From positions 1 to 64,000 of the forward strand of contig CAWDMC010000004.1 in assembly GCA_963803295.1 (NCBI GenBank): 64,000 nucleotides of DNA. Direction: 5' to 3'. The stretch comes from CAWDMC01 sp963803295 (GTDB lineage: Bacteria; Acidobacteriota; Terriglobia; UBA7540). The translations under genes and the position numbers were made by a program. The notes under the pieces were generated by a model. It saw only the letters and a program-made list of their open reading frames with translations, was not told the origin of the DNA and made no database searches. Of this stretch, positions 18,908 through 27,785 are shown one piece after another (the first letter of the stretch is position 1; the number at the start of each line of letters is the position of its first letter).

Positions 18908-21067
18908 CTACGCGCTGGACTTAGCGTTTTCCAAGGCCTCCAAGACTTTGTCTGGGGTCAGCGGCAAAGTCGGCACCCGGATTCCAATTGCGTTGGCCAC
19001 GGCATTCGAGATGGCGGCGCCGGGCGAGATGACCGGCGGCTCACCGATGCCGATGACGCCGCGCTCGTCATAGCCCGGGCCGGTCATCATATGAACCACA
19101 AGTTCGCCAACATCACCTATTCCCGCCAGCTTGTAGAACTCCATGTCTGCGTTTAGTGTGCGGCCCGTCAGCGGGTCCATGATCTTCTCTTCATAAAGCG
19201 AATAGGCGACGCCCATGATCAATGCGCCATAGACCTGGCTTTCGGCCGTCTTCATGCTGATGATCAGACCGCAATCCTGGGCCGCTACCATGCGGTTGAT
19301 CTTGACAATGCCTGTCTCAGTGTCTACGGAAACGTCCGCAATCTGGACGCCGCCCACGCCCTGGTCGATCAGCTTGCATTCGGACTGCGGATTCTGTTCT
19401 CCCATGGCGTCAATAGCCTTGACACCCAGCTTGGCGCAGGCCCTTTTCCACGAGAGGCTCTTCGACGTGTCTCCTTTGACGCGGATCTGTCCGCCCACCG
19501 CCTCGAGTTGATCCGGCCGCGCGCCCAAAGCAGGAGCCACAGCTTGGAACAGCTCGTCACGCGCGTTCACAGCGGCCCGCCGCGTCGAAGCAGACACCCC
19601 GCCGACAGTGGTGCTGCCGCCTGAGGGCCCGTCCGGCGGATAGTGGCTGTCGCCGATCGACACTTTGACAGCTTCGAGCGGCAGGCCAAGGCTTTCGGCC
19701 GCGACAATGCCGATCGCAGTGCGCGTGCCCACTCCAAGATCCTGGCTTCCTGTCTTTACTTCTACCGAGCCATCGGGTTGTATCGAGACCGCGCATTTGC
19801 TGTTGTGCCCGAGACCACCCCAGGTGTGCAACGAGACGCCCAAACCCCGCTTGATGGTTCCCGCTGTCTTGTCGCCGCGCGGATGCCAGTATTTTTGCCA
19901 TTCGGCCAGCTTGGCAGCCGTCTGCAGTTCTTCCTTATAAGTACGCGCCAATACAGGATTGGGTGCGAGATCCGCATTTTTCAGCAGGAACTCGACAGGA
20001 TCCATATTCAGCTTGGCCGCCAAGTCATCCAGCGCACCCAGCGTCACCAAACAGGCCTGTGGGTGATTGGGGGCGCGCCAAGCCCGTGCGGGTCCCATAT
20101 TCGAGAAAACAAAAGTGTGTTTTTCCCGGTGGTTGGGGATCTTGAAAACGTAGGGCAGCGGAAAAGTCCCGGTTGGTGCCGGACCACCCGTACTCCAGGT
20201 ATCTGACTCCCACGCGGTCAGAGTGCCGTCTTTCTTGGCGGCCACCTTAACGTGACCGTACAGCGATGGCCGGCAGCCCGCCACCTCCAGGTCCGCCCCC
20301 CGTTCGAGCATCAGCTTAACGGCTTTGCCGGACTGCTTGGCGAGGCGCGCGCACTCGATTCCCCACCGATCAGCTTGGAACTTGCTGCCAAACCCCCCTC
20401 CCATGTTTTGGCATATGACCTGGACGTTAGTCTGAGGAACGTTGAGAGGTTGACCGAACTCCCGACCTACAATAGACACACCTTGCGTCGACGCCCAAAT
20501 TGTCATGCTATTTGCGTCGGGCCACTCTACCACCTGGCCGTGGCTCTCCATGCAGCAGTGTGTGATCACAGGAAGCCCGTAGTACCCCTCCGAAACCACC
20601 GATCCAGGATCGCTGAACTCTTTGTCGGGATCGCCGGCGCTCCGCTGGTTCCCCGGCTTCTTGCCCGAGTCGGGTACCTTGGCAAGATCCTCTTCGTTCG
20701 CCACGAAGGGCAACTGCTCGTAATCCACCTTGATTTTTCGGATGGCGTCCTCGGCCGCCTCTTCGCTGACGGCGGCGAGCGCCACAATCTCATCGCCCTT
20801 CCACTTGATTTCCGAGCCGGGGCCTTGGATCACGCGTAGGGACTTTACGCCAGGGCTCTTCTCGGCTTCACTAGTGTCGATCGCACTAATTTTGGCGTGC
20901 GGGTAGGGAGAACGCAGCACTTTGCCATAGAGCAGGCCGGGTCGCGTAACATCGTAGGAGTACTTCGCCTGGCCGCTTGCCTTCGCAGGCCCATCCAGAC
21001 GTGAGAACGACTTGCCGATAAGACTGCGCTGATCCGCCGGGGGCCAACTATATTTGCAGTCTCCCAT
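18908..21067 (-). CDS. Molybdenum hydroxylase molybdopterin-binding large subunit
   Basis: The 719-residue protein is the catalytic subunit of a xanthine dehydrogenase/PaoC-type enzyme. Visible motifs are GGGFGSKF, GPARAWRAPNHPQ, GSQDLGVGTRT, GGSTTVGGVSAS and, near the end, GIGEPPV with the catalytic Glu. These bind the molybdopterin cytosine dinucleotide cofactor and activate water for hydroxylation or aldehyde oxidation. The N-terminal a/b hammerhead domain begins LDGPAKASGQAKY. Substrate cannot be told; PaoABC-like sets act on aromatic aldehydes. It lies 24 bases from the 2Fe-2S gene. The 2Fe-2S partner has a Tat signal, so the complex is probably exported folded. Confidence 0.95.
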   Translation of the reverse strand: MGDCKYSWPPADQRSLIGKSFSRLDGPAKASGQAKYSYDVTRPGLLYGKVLRSPYPHAKISAIDTSEAEKSPGVKSLRVIQGPGSEIKWKGDEIVALAAVSEEAAEDAIRKIKVDYEQLPFVANEEDLAKVPDSGKKPGNQRSAGDPDKEFSDPGSVVSEGYYGLPVITHCCMESHGQVVEWPDANSMTIWASTQGVSIVGREFGQPLNVPQTNVQVICQNMGGGFGSKFQADRWGIECARLAKQSGKAVKLMLERGADLEVAGCRPSLYGHVKVAAKKDGTLTAWESDTWSTGGPAPTGTFPLPYVFKIPNHREKHTFVFSNMGPARAWRAPNHPQACLVTLGALDDLAAKLNMDPVEFLLKNADLAPNPVLARTYKEELQTAAKLAEWQKYWHPRGDKTAGTIKRGLGVSLHTWGGLGHNSKCAVSIQPDGSVEVKTGSQDLGVGTRTAIGIVAAESLGLPLEAVKVSIGDSHYPPDGPSGGSTTVGGVSASTRRAAVNARDELFQAVAPALGARPDQLEAVGGQIRVKGDTSKSLSWKRACAKLGVKAIDAMGEQNPQSECKLIDQGVGGVQIADVSVDTETGIVKINRMVAAQDCGLIISMKTAESQVYGALIMGVAYSLYEEKIMDPLTGRTLNADMEFYKLAGIGDVGELVVHMMTGPGYDERGVIGIGEPPVISPGAAISNAVANAIGIRVPTLPLTPDKVLEALENAKSSA

Positions 21068-21091
21068 GAATGTTCTCCTCCAGTGACGCCT

Positions 21092-21724
21092 TTAGGCCTT
21101 CATAGTTTTGGCCGCGTCAAGCACAGCCTGACGGATTCCCGCATACGTACCGCAGCGGCATAGATTTCCGCCCAGGCCTCGTTCGATCTCGTGCATCTTG
21201 GGATTGGGATGCTTGTCAAGGAATGCCTTGCAGGCCATCACAAAACCGGGAGTGCAGAATCCGCATTGCTGGGCATCGTATTTGACAAAAGCCGCGCTTA
21301 CCGGGTGCAACTGCCCTTCAGGGGCGAGACCCTCGATTGTGGTGATCTCGTGCCCTTGAGCTTCAATCGCGAGGACCGTGCAGCCATAAACGGGCTTGCC
21401 GTCCATGAGCATCGTGCAAGCGCCGCAGGTACCGCGGTCGCAGACTCGTTTAGCTCCAGTGATGTCGAGGCGCTCGCGCAGGGCGTCAAGCAGAGTCACG
21501 CGAGGCTCGAGACTCAGCTTCTGGACTTTGCCGTTCACCCGCAACATTACCGGTGTCTCTCCTGGACCAACGATCTGTCCGGAGGAATCCGGGGCCGGGG
21601 CGCCAATTGCGTCCTGACCCGCCAGGATTCCGCTCGAAACGGCGACGCTCGCGCCTTTCAGGAAATCACGGCGGGTGAAGGGCCCTGATGGTGTGGGCTC
21701 TTGCGTGTTCTTCTTGCGCTTCAT
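21092..21724 (-). CDS. Molybdenum hydroxylase 2Fe-2S subunit with Tat signal
   Basis: The 210-residue protein starts at the ATG at 21724 (CAGGAG upstream). A twin-arginine signal (TRRDFLKGASVAVSSG) precedes the ferredoxin-like domain with CDRGTCGACTML and a later single Cys. The C-terminal helical domain holds the second cluster, CGFCTPG and CRCGTY. This is the standard electron-transfer subunit of the xanthine dehydrogenase family. The Tat signal suggests that the three-subunit enzyme is translocated to the periplasm by this subunit, as for PaoABC. It is the first gene of the operon. Confidence 0.95.
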   Translation of the reverse strand: MKRKKNTQEPTPSGPFTRRDFLKGASVAVSSGILAGQDAIGAPAPDSSGQIVGPGETPVMLRVNGKVQKLSLEPRVTLLDALRERLDITGAKRVCDRGTCGACTMLMDGKPVYGCTVLAIEAQGHEITTIEGLAPEGQLHPVSAAFVKYDAQQCGFCTPGFVMACKAFLDKHPNPKMHEIERGLGGNLCRCGTYAGIRQAVLDAAKTMKA

Positions 21725-21919
21725 CTTTCGCTCCTGAGGGTTGCTCGCATAAGGCGCGAGCATTCAGCCTTTGGCTAAGTACGACAGGGCTACGTCCGAT
21801 GACGGCTCCAACAGCAACGTACAAATTACTCTGCGAATCTTAATTATAACCCGACAACTCCAACATGGAAGAGATTTTGAGGCTTTGGTCATTCCGGCCT
21901 TCAAAAACAGGAGGTGGTC

Positions 21920-22579
21920 TTGAGCACGATTCTGAACCGTGAGATTGAGAACTACCTGAGTTCTCTACTACCCGCGAGGACCGCGGTGCAACAGGAGCAG
22001 GAAGCCTACGCCCAGCAGCACCATGTGCCTATTATCGGACCTCTATGCGGCCGCATGCTGTATCAGTTGGCGCGCCTGATTGGCGCTCGAAGAGTCTTCG
22101 AGTTGGGTTCCGCCATTGGATATTCGACTCTGTGGCTGGCCGAGGCCGTAGGTGCAGAGGGCCGCGTCTACTACACCGATAGCGACCACGTGAATGCCGA
22201 TCGCGCCCGCGATTACCTGCGGCGCGCTTCTGCACTCGATCGCGTCGAGATTCTCGTCGGCGACGCACTCGAACAGTTAGAGCGCACGCCGGGCGAGTTT
22301 GACCTTATCTTCAACGACGTGAACAAGCCGCAATACCCCGCGGTGCTCCGGGCAGCCGTGCCCCGGCTCCGCCGAGGCGGACTCTTCATCACAGATAATG
22401 TCTTGTGGTCGGGCAAAGTCGTTGATCCCACGAAGGCGAAGGAACCCGAGACCATAGCCATTCTTGAGTTCAACCGATTGATTTACAATTCCTCTGAACT
22501 GTATACGACGATCATTCCGCTAAGGGATGGCTTGGCAGTATGCGAGAAAATCTCGAAGGGTGACATCGGCCCGTCTTAA
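21920..22579 (+). CDS. Class I SAM-dependent O-methyltransferase (COMT-like)
   Basis: The 219-residue protein matches the small catechol O-methyltransferase-like family (methyltransferase_3). The SAM-binding motif is VFELGSAIGYSTLWLA near residue 58, with GRVYYTDSD for motif II and the metal-binding FDLIFNDVNK region after. RRGGLFITDNVLWSGKV is the conserved post-core stretch. AGGAGG (21909-21914) is placed 5 bases before TTG at 21920, so I prefer that start; GTG at 21914 overlaps the ribosome site. Its 3' end overlaps the convergent SirB1-type gene by 4 bases. Substrate is not predictable. Confidence 0.9.
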   Translation: MSTILNREIENYLSSLLPARTAVQQEQEAYAQQHHVPIIGPLCGRMLYQLARLIGARRVFELGSAIGYSTLWLAEAVGAEGRVYYTDSDHVNADRARDYLRRASALDRVEILVGDALEQLERTPGEFDLIFNDVNKPQYPAVLRAAVPRLRRGGLFITDNVLWSGKVVDPTKAKEPETIAILEFNRLIYNSSELYTTIIPLRDGLAVCEKISKGDIGPS

Positions 22580-23394
22580 TTCATCATTGCCTGGATGCGG
22601 TGCATGGCCTCGCGCACTTCGCGTACGTGCGGATCGTCATTTTCTGACGAGCGAAGGTATGTTTTGAAGTCCGTCATAGCTTCGTGGTAGCGCTTCATGG
22701 CGAAATAGACCATGCCGCGATCGCGTATATCGGCGGTGGACTCGGAATTAATGACCAGAGACAGTTCGATGATCGCTAGTACGCGGGCGTAATCGCGGCG
22801 GCGGAAGTAGGAGCCTTTGAGGTTATTGAGCATCCGGGCCAGGATCTGCTTTGAAGTCGAACTCGAAAGGAATTCCGGCTTGAATTGAGCCCCCTCCCCG
22901 AAATCACTCTTGAGGCGCCGGATGCAATCCTGCAGGGTGAGAATGGCGCCGCCGTTATAAGGATCAATCAGAATCTCGTTAGCCGGAGATAGATATTTGA
23001 CGATGAAGTGCCCGGGGAACCCAACACCTACCACGGAAAGTCCCCGCCGCCGGGCCACCTCGGCATATATCAGTGATAGGGTTATGGGGATTCCCAGCCT
23101 CCGTTCCAGCACGTCATTCAGGTAACTGTTGCGCGGATCGTCGTACTCCGCCTCGTTGCCTCTGAACTTTTCCTGCTCGAACAAACGTTCATTCAGCGCG
23201 TGAATATTGGTGTAAGGGGAGTAGGACGGATCCGCTTTAACACCCGAGGCGAGCGCATCGAGCCGCGCCAGAACGCCGGCCACATCGAGGTTTGGATACT
23301 CGATGCGCGCAACCCACGCCGCGGCTTCGGCGAGGTTGATCTCGTCATCCTGGCGTCGAGCGAGAGCCGTCCAGTCCCGCAGAAGATCCGTCAT
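22576..23394 (-). CDS. SirB1-type transglutaminase-like protein with TPR
   Basis: The 272-residue protein has the SirB1_N transglutaminase-like fold: NSYLNDVLERRLGIPITLSL, VVGVGFPGHFIVKY and LIDPYNGG, then tetratricopeptide-like helices at the C-terminus (RRRDYARVLAIIELSL). The expected Cys-His-Asp triad seems incomplete; His of PGHF and Asp of IDP are present, but the Cys position holds another residue (NSYLNDVL). It is therefore likely a non-catalytic family member. The ATG at 23394 is preferred to an upstream codon. Function in bacteria is poorly known. Confidence 0.85.
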   Translation of the reverse strand: MTDLLRDWTALARRQDDEINLAEAAAWVARIEYPNLDVAGVLARLDALASGVKADPSYSPYTNIHALNERLFEQEKFRGNEAEYDDPRNSYLNDVLERRLGIPITLSLIYAEVARRRGLSVVGVGFPGHFIVKYLSPANEILIDPYNGGAILTLQDCIRRLKSDFGEGAQFKPEFLSSSTSKQILARMLNNLKGSYFRRRDYARVLAIIELSLVINSESTADIRDRGMVYFAMKRYHEAMTDFKTYLRSSENDDPHVREVREAMHRIQAMMN

Positions 23395-23543
23395 GATTCT
23401 AGGGTACAAGGGACTGGGGCAAGGCTAAAGGGCCAAACCGCCAGGCCAGGAACCCGGCGACGTCGGATTCCCCGCTCGTTCCCTTTTCTCCTTCTTCTCT
23501 TCAGCCTATCACTCTTCATCCGTTAATCTCTCGAGACTCGTCT

Positions 23544-24455
23544 TCATCCCCTAAGCAGATTCCTTAGCAGGAAGAACAGGTTCGCGGGACGCTCCGCCAG
23601 GCGGCGCATGAAGTAGGGATACCACTCACTGCCATAAGGCACGTAGAGGCGTACACGGTAGCCTTGACGAAGCAGTTGCCGTTGGAGGTCACGCCGGATG
23701 CCATAGAGCATCTGGAACTCGAAGCGGCTGGGAAGCAAATGCCTTGCTCGGGCGAAATCGCGTGTGGCTGAGATCAGGGCGGGATCATGGGTAGCAATAG
23801 CGTGGTAAGACTCGCTCGCGAGCATCATCTTCATCAGCCTGACGAAGTTACGATCGACATCCGACTTGCGCTGAAAAGCGACAGCGGGAGGCTCCCGGTA
23901 AGCACCCTTCACTAACCGGATGCGCGCCCCCATCTTTAGCAATTGCTCGACTTCTTCTTGGCTGCGGTAAAGATAAGACTGGATTACGATTCCAACAGTG
24001 TCGGGTGCGGCATCCAGGTTGCGGAAGACACGCAGGGTGGCATCGACGTAATTCGAGGACTCCATATCAATGCGCACGAAAGTTCCGCATTGCCGGGCGC
24101 GCTCAGCGATGGAACGTAGCAGGCGGAGAGCCAAATCCTCCTCAATGGCCAAACCGAGTTGCGTCAGCTTTATGGACACGGTGGAACGAAGACTCTCGCT
24201 CGCGATGCAGTCAATCAATCCAAGATAGTCCTGTGCCGCCTGTTCTGCCGCCTCCGCGTTCGTAACGGCCTCGCCAAGGTGATCGAGAGTAGCCTCGAAA
24301 CCATCGTGGTTCAAATGGCGGACCGCGCGGACTGCATTGTCGAGCGAATCCCCTGCTATGAAACGGCCGGCCATACGCCGGCCGACGCGACTGCGGCTGA
24401 GAAGATTTTTGGGAGTCTCGCGTTCGGAAAGATAGAGAAGCAACGATCTCAGCAT
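23544..24455 (-). CDS. Proline dehydrogenase
   Basis: The 303-residue protein is a monofunctional proline dehydrogenase (FAD-dependent, proline to pyrroline-5-carboxylate). Signatures include VSIKLTQLGL, FVRIDMESS, VIQSYLYRS, MGARIRLVKGAYREPP and the C-terminal FEFQMLYGIRRDLQRQL followed by RVRLYVPYGSEWYPYFMRRLAERPAN, which contains the substrate-binding YxxRRxxER. The ATG at 24455 gives the usual family length. An upstream extension would overlap thioredoxin reductase, whose 3' end is at 24509. The partner P5C dehydrogenase is not in the window. Confidence 0.93.
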   Translation of the reverse strand: MLRSLLLYLSERETPKNLLSRSRVGRRMAGRFIAGDSLDNAVRAVRHLNHDGFEATLDHLGEAVTNAEAAEQAAQDYLGLIDCIASESLRSTVSIKLTQLGLAIEEDLALRLLRSIAERARQCGTFVRIDMESSNYVDATLRVFRNLDAAPDTVGIVIQSYLYRSQEEVEQLLKMGARIRLVKGAYREPPAVAFQRKSDVDRNFVRLMKMMLASESYHAIATHDPALISATRDFARARHLLPSRFEFQMLYGIRRDLQRQLLRQGYRVRLYVPYGSEWYPYFMRRLAERPANLFFLLRNLLRG

Positions 24456-24508
24456 GAGCCGGGACCACCGATCGTTCTTGCGGGGAGGGCAGGCAGCGTC
24501 AAGAGACG

Positions 24509-25468
24509 CTAGTGTCCAGACTCTAGAAACTTCTCTGCATCCATAGCCGCCATGCAACCGGAGCCTGCTGCGGTAATTGCCTGGCGGTAAATACGATCGC
24601 GTACGTCGCCGGCCGCGAATACGCCGTCAATGTTAGTCCAAGAACGGCCCTCACGTGTTTTCAGGTAACCCAGTTCGTCCATCTCGAGAACACCCTTAAA
24701 TAGGGCGGTGTTAGGCTCATGGCCGATGCCGATAAACACGCCATCAGTGGCTTTTGACCATTTCTCGCCAGTGTCCAGATTCCGGAGACGAACGCTCTTC
24801 ACCTCGCCTTTCTCGGCATCAAGGATATCATCGACAACGGTATTCCAAATGAAATGGATCTTCTCATTGCGGCGAAGGCGGTCTTGCATGATTTTTGATG
24901 CGCGCAAACGATCGCGCCGGTGAATGATATTGACGGCACGGGCATAACGGGTGAGGAACAGCGAGTCCTCTGCCGCCGTATCCCCGCCACCGACCACGAC
25001 GACTTCTCGATTGCGGTAAAAGGCACCGTCACAGGTGGCGCAAGTTGAAACACCGTAACCCATAAGCTTGCGCTCAGAATCAAGGCCCAACAGTTTGGCG
25101 GAAGCGCCGGTGGCCACGATAAGCGTGCGGGTCCTCACGGTGTCCCGGCGGTCGATCTCCAGGGTAAACGGCCGTTGGCTTAAATCAACCCTGGACACGT
25201 CGCCTTCGTGGAATTCGGAGCCGAACGCCGCGGCCTGCTCCTCGATCAACTGGATGAGGGCGGGCCCTTGAACGCCCTTCGGGAAACCGGGGTAGTTCTC
25301 TACCAGGGTGGTTAGAGTGAGCTGGCCGCCCGTCTCCCGCCCGCGAATCACCAGGGGATTTAGATTCGCTCGGGCCGCATAAACAGCCGCCGTCAATCCT
25401 GCGCAGCCGGAGCCCATAATCACGACGTCACGAACGTTTTGATCATCACCCTGCCGAGTGTTCTCCAT
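24509..25468 (-). CDS. trxB: Thioredoxin-disulfide reductase
   Basis: The 319-residue flavoprotein reduces thioredoxin with NADPH. The FAD-binding GSGCAGLTAAVYAARA is at residues 19-34, the redox-active CATC in VSTCATCDGAFY near 145, the NADPH-binding VVVGGGDTAAEDSLFL after it, and the second FAD stretch GVFAAGDVRD close to the end. The length is normal. The start ATG has GAGGGC upstream. It lies 53 bases upstream of the proline dehydrogenase start on the same strand and may share its transcript. Confidence 0.96.
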   Translation of the reverse strand: MENTRQGDDQNVRDVVIMGSGCAGLTAAVYAARANLNPLVIRGRETGGQLTLTTLVENYPGFPKGVQGPALIQLIEEQAAAFGSEFHEGDVSRVDLSQRPFTLEIDRRDTVRTRTLIVATGASAKLLGLDSERKLMGYGVSTCATCDGAFYRNREVVVVGGGDTAAEDSLFLTRYARAVNIIHRRDRLRASKIMQDRLRRNEKIHFIWNTVVDDILDAEKGEVKSVRLRNLDTGEKWSKATDGVFIGIGHEPNTALFKGVLEMDELGYLKTREGRSWTNIDGVFAAGDVRDRIYRQAITAAGSGCMAAMDAEKFLESGH

Positions 25469-25786
25469 GCCTGTGATGCCCTCTTTCGTTCTAATCGATT
25501 ACTTTCGACCGTTGAGCGTGCGCTTTGGATGCTTAGAAACTCCACCCGAAGCGTCGCGTTAATCTTCCATTTTTGGATGAAATCCCACCTGGCCGCGACT
25601 CGAAGACCCGCACGAGGTCTCATCTTACTCGAAGCTCAACAGTTCAGTCGAGAGCGAGAAAACGATACCGGCAACGGGAGTTACGGCGTATGCTCCCGCC
25701 TCGGCGATTCCTAAGGAGTCACGGCGTGCAAGAACATAGGATGCCCGGCTGAAGCGTCCACGCAACTATCCAGCCTGCGGCCCCGG
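25469..25786. other. Intergenic gap without a gene
   Basis: This gap lies between the 5' end of trxB and the 3' end of the TIR gene and should hold the trxB promoter. Open frames here lack recognisable content. I see no RNA gene or strong hairpin. Confidence 0.5.
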
Positions 25787-27640
25787 CTATGATGGGTAGC
25801 CAGGCGTCATAAAATAGATCAGCCGATCGTTGAAATGAAGACTTTCGAGTTCGGCGGGCGGTGGCACCGGAGGTGGTCCCTCGATGATCACGGGAAGAAT
25901 CTCTGGTGGAGCGAATTCATCATTTCCTTTTCGCCTGAGAGCGTAATTGACTTCTTCCAGTACCCATTTTGATTGCTTGGCGGCAGTCGACCAAAACAGC
26001 AGGAATAGATCGCTCTCGTCAATATGGCGGTACAAGGCCTTCTGCCAGCGCTCTCCAGGTTCGAGACCCAAGACATCCTGAAAAAAGCTGACGCGCAACT
26101 CCGCCAGCATTTGCACCCGCTTCAGCACCTCGTTACGATCCGGTGAGGCATACGAAATAAACGCCTTTTTGTAGAGCCGTGCCACTTCCCCAACAGCCGT
26201 CAGTAGAGAAGGTGCAACAGCCTGCGCAGGCGGCGTGACCGTGAGTTTGAATTTGATGTATCCCAGCGGAACGCTGTCTTGGTCCACCGTGACGGTACCG
26301 ATCACGGTTCCGGGTGCGAAATCGCAAGGAACGGCTACTCCGAATTGAACCGACTCGGGCTCGCCGCGCCAGGTGATCTGCTGAACTTCGTCGTCGATGC
26401 TGAGTCCACCCATCGCCAGGTGGAATCGAAGCGTCGACCCGCGACGTATTTCCGCTTCCAGACTCCGAAAGCCGCGCCGTTCCGCAGTCTGATCAAATTC
26501 CTTGGAGAGATTCTTCGCAGTCTCTGCTTGTTCGGGGCGATGGACAAATACCTGGACCAGAAAGTTGTTTCCTACCGCGACGGCCGGAGGGCCGAAGACG
26601 GTGCAGTCGACGGGATCTGTTTTCACGCCGCGCATGCCGCGCCCCAGGAAAGCCGCCACGCGCCGCTCCGCGATGCGCAAACGCCTGCCAATCCAGGCGC
26701 TCGGCCCTAGCCACGGTAATTTGACTGGAATCCTGTCGGGTGCCGAGACCGCACTTGGCGTAGGTGGCCCAGGGGGTGAAGGCACCTCCGCAGGACCGGG
26801 CATAGGGCTGCCTACTCGCGGCGGTGCTCCGGGTGGGGGCGGCTCTCCAACAGGAGGAGCGGCCACAGTATCTGCAGGTCGATGCTTCAACTGCTCCAGA
26901 ATGTCAAGGAGGCTCGCGTCAGCCTGCTGCGCCCCTATCTCCGGTTCGGGATGAGAATCGGTGCGCAGCCCTGACTTTGCGTAGTCCTGTTCTTGTTCGG
27001 TTCGCTCGGCATCCCGAGTTTCGTAACCAATCTGGACCTCCGGCGGGCGAACACGACCCAGTTTTCTCTGAATGGTTTCTCTGCTCGGCCGGGGTTTTGG
27101 GGGTTCTGCCGATGGACCCAAAACGGGTTGAGGCCACCCGAAGATGCCGGTGGATTCGGCCTCGGCATTCGTCTGGTCAGGCTGGCGGGCGGTACGTGTT
27201 TCCGGCTCGCGGGCGATCCTCGCCGCAATAGCCTCGATCATGGCCTCAAAATCCAGGAGGGAATACTTCAAGCCCTGGTAGCGCTTAAGCGTTTCAATAC
27301 CGGCCGGCAGATACGGCGGATAGGTGAAGCCCTCCAAAAAGATAGGAATGATCTTGCGCTTGGTCTCTACCGCGTGCGCGATCTCCCGGCCCAGCCGATC
27401 ATGCATATCCTGAAGGCGATCAAGCCCTAGCGGTGACAGAATCACGACGAAGCAAGTAGCCTCGTCTATGCAGTGGAGAATGCGATAGGATGGCACCTCG
27501 CCGGAATCCACCGGGTCAACGTCGGCACGATCCTGGAAGACCCGAAACCCCCGCTCGAACAGGGCGTCGCGGATCTGACGCGCCTCGGCTCCGTTTTCTG
27601 GGCGACAACAGATGAAGACATCGTAGCCGGTATTGGACAT
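25787..27640 (-). CDS. Protein with two TIR domains and a proline-rich linker
   Basis: The 617-residue protein begins with a TIR domain (GYDVFICCRPENGAEARQIRDAL, FVVILSP, EIAHAVE). A long Pro/Glu-rich linker (about residues 150-310) follows, then a beta-rich domain of about 130 residues, and a second TIR domain (KKAFISYASPDRNE, LGLEPGERW, LFLLFWSTAAKQSKWVLEEVNYAL). The second TIR has the WxxxE placement seen in TIR NADases and may be active. The first looks closer to an adaptor. TIR proteins in bacteria act in antiphage defence or signalling through NAD. The gene stands alone; no nucleotide cyclase, Thoeris or SIR2 partner adjoins. ATG at 27640 chosen; GTG at 27649 is also in frame. Confidence 0.85.
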   Translation of the reverse strand: MSNTGYDVFICCRPENGAEARQIRDALFERGFRVFQDRADVDPVDSGEVPSYRILHCIDEATCFVVILSPLGLDRLQDMHDRLGREIAHAVETKRKIIPIFLEGFTYPPYLPAGIETLKRYQGLKYSLLDFEAMIEAIAARIAREPETRTARQPDQTNAEAESTGIFGWPQPVLGPSAEPPKPRPSRETIQRKLGRVRPPEVQIGYETRDAERTEQEQDYAKSGLRTDSHPEPEIGAQQADASLLDILEQLKHRPADTVAAPPVGEPPPPGAPPRVGSPMPGPAEVPSPPGPPTPSAVSAPDRIPVKLPWLGPSAWIGRRLRIAERRVAAFLGRGMRGVKTDPVDCTVFGPPAVAVGNNFLVQVFVHRPEQAETAKNLSKEFDQTAERRGFRSLEAEIRRGSTLRFHLAMGGLSIDDEVQQITWRGEPESVQFGVAVPCDFAPGTVIGTVTVDQDSVPLGYIKFKLTVTPPAQAVAPSLLTAVGEVARLYKKAFISYASPDRNEVLKRVQMLAELRVSFFQDVLGLEPGERWQKALYRHIDESDLFLLFWSTAAKQSKWVLEEVNYALRRKGNDEFAPPEILPVIIEGPPPVPPPAELESLHFNDRLIYFMTPGYPS

Positions 27641-27785
27641 CGAGTTCACGCCCGCGGATTCCTCTGGAATTGTGGAGCCTCATTGTAAGCCTCGTCCGTT
27701 CCTGCAGCAAGTGGCATCGGACCTTGAAGTCCTTCACATGCCGGTTGCTTCTTGGGAAACTACTTTGCCTGCCAACTCTGACGCG

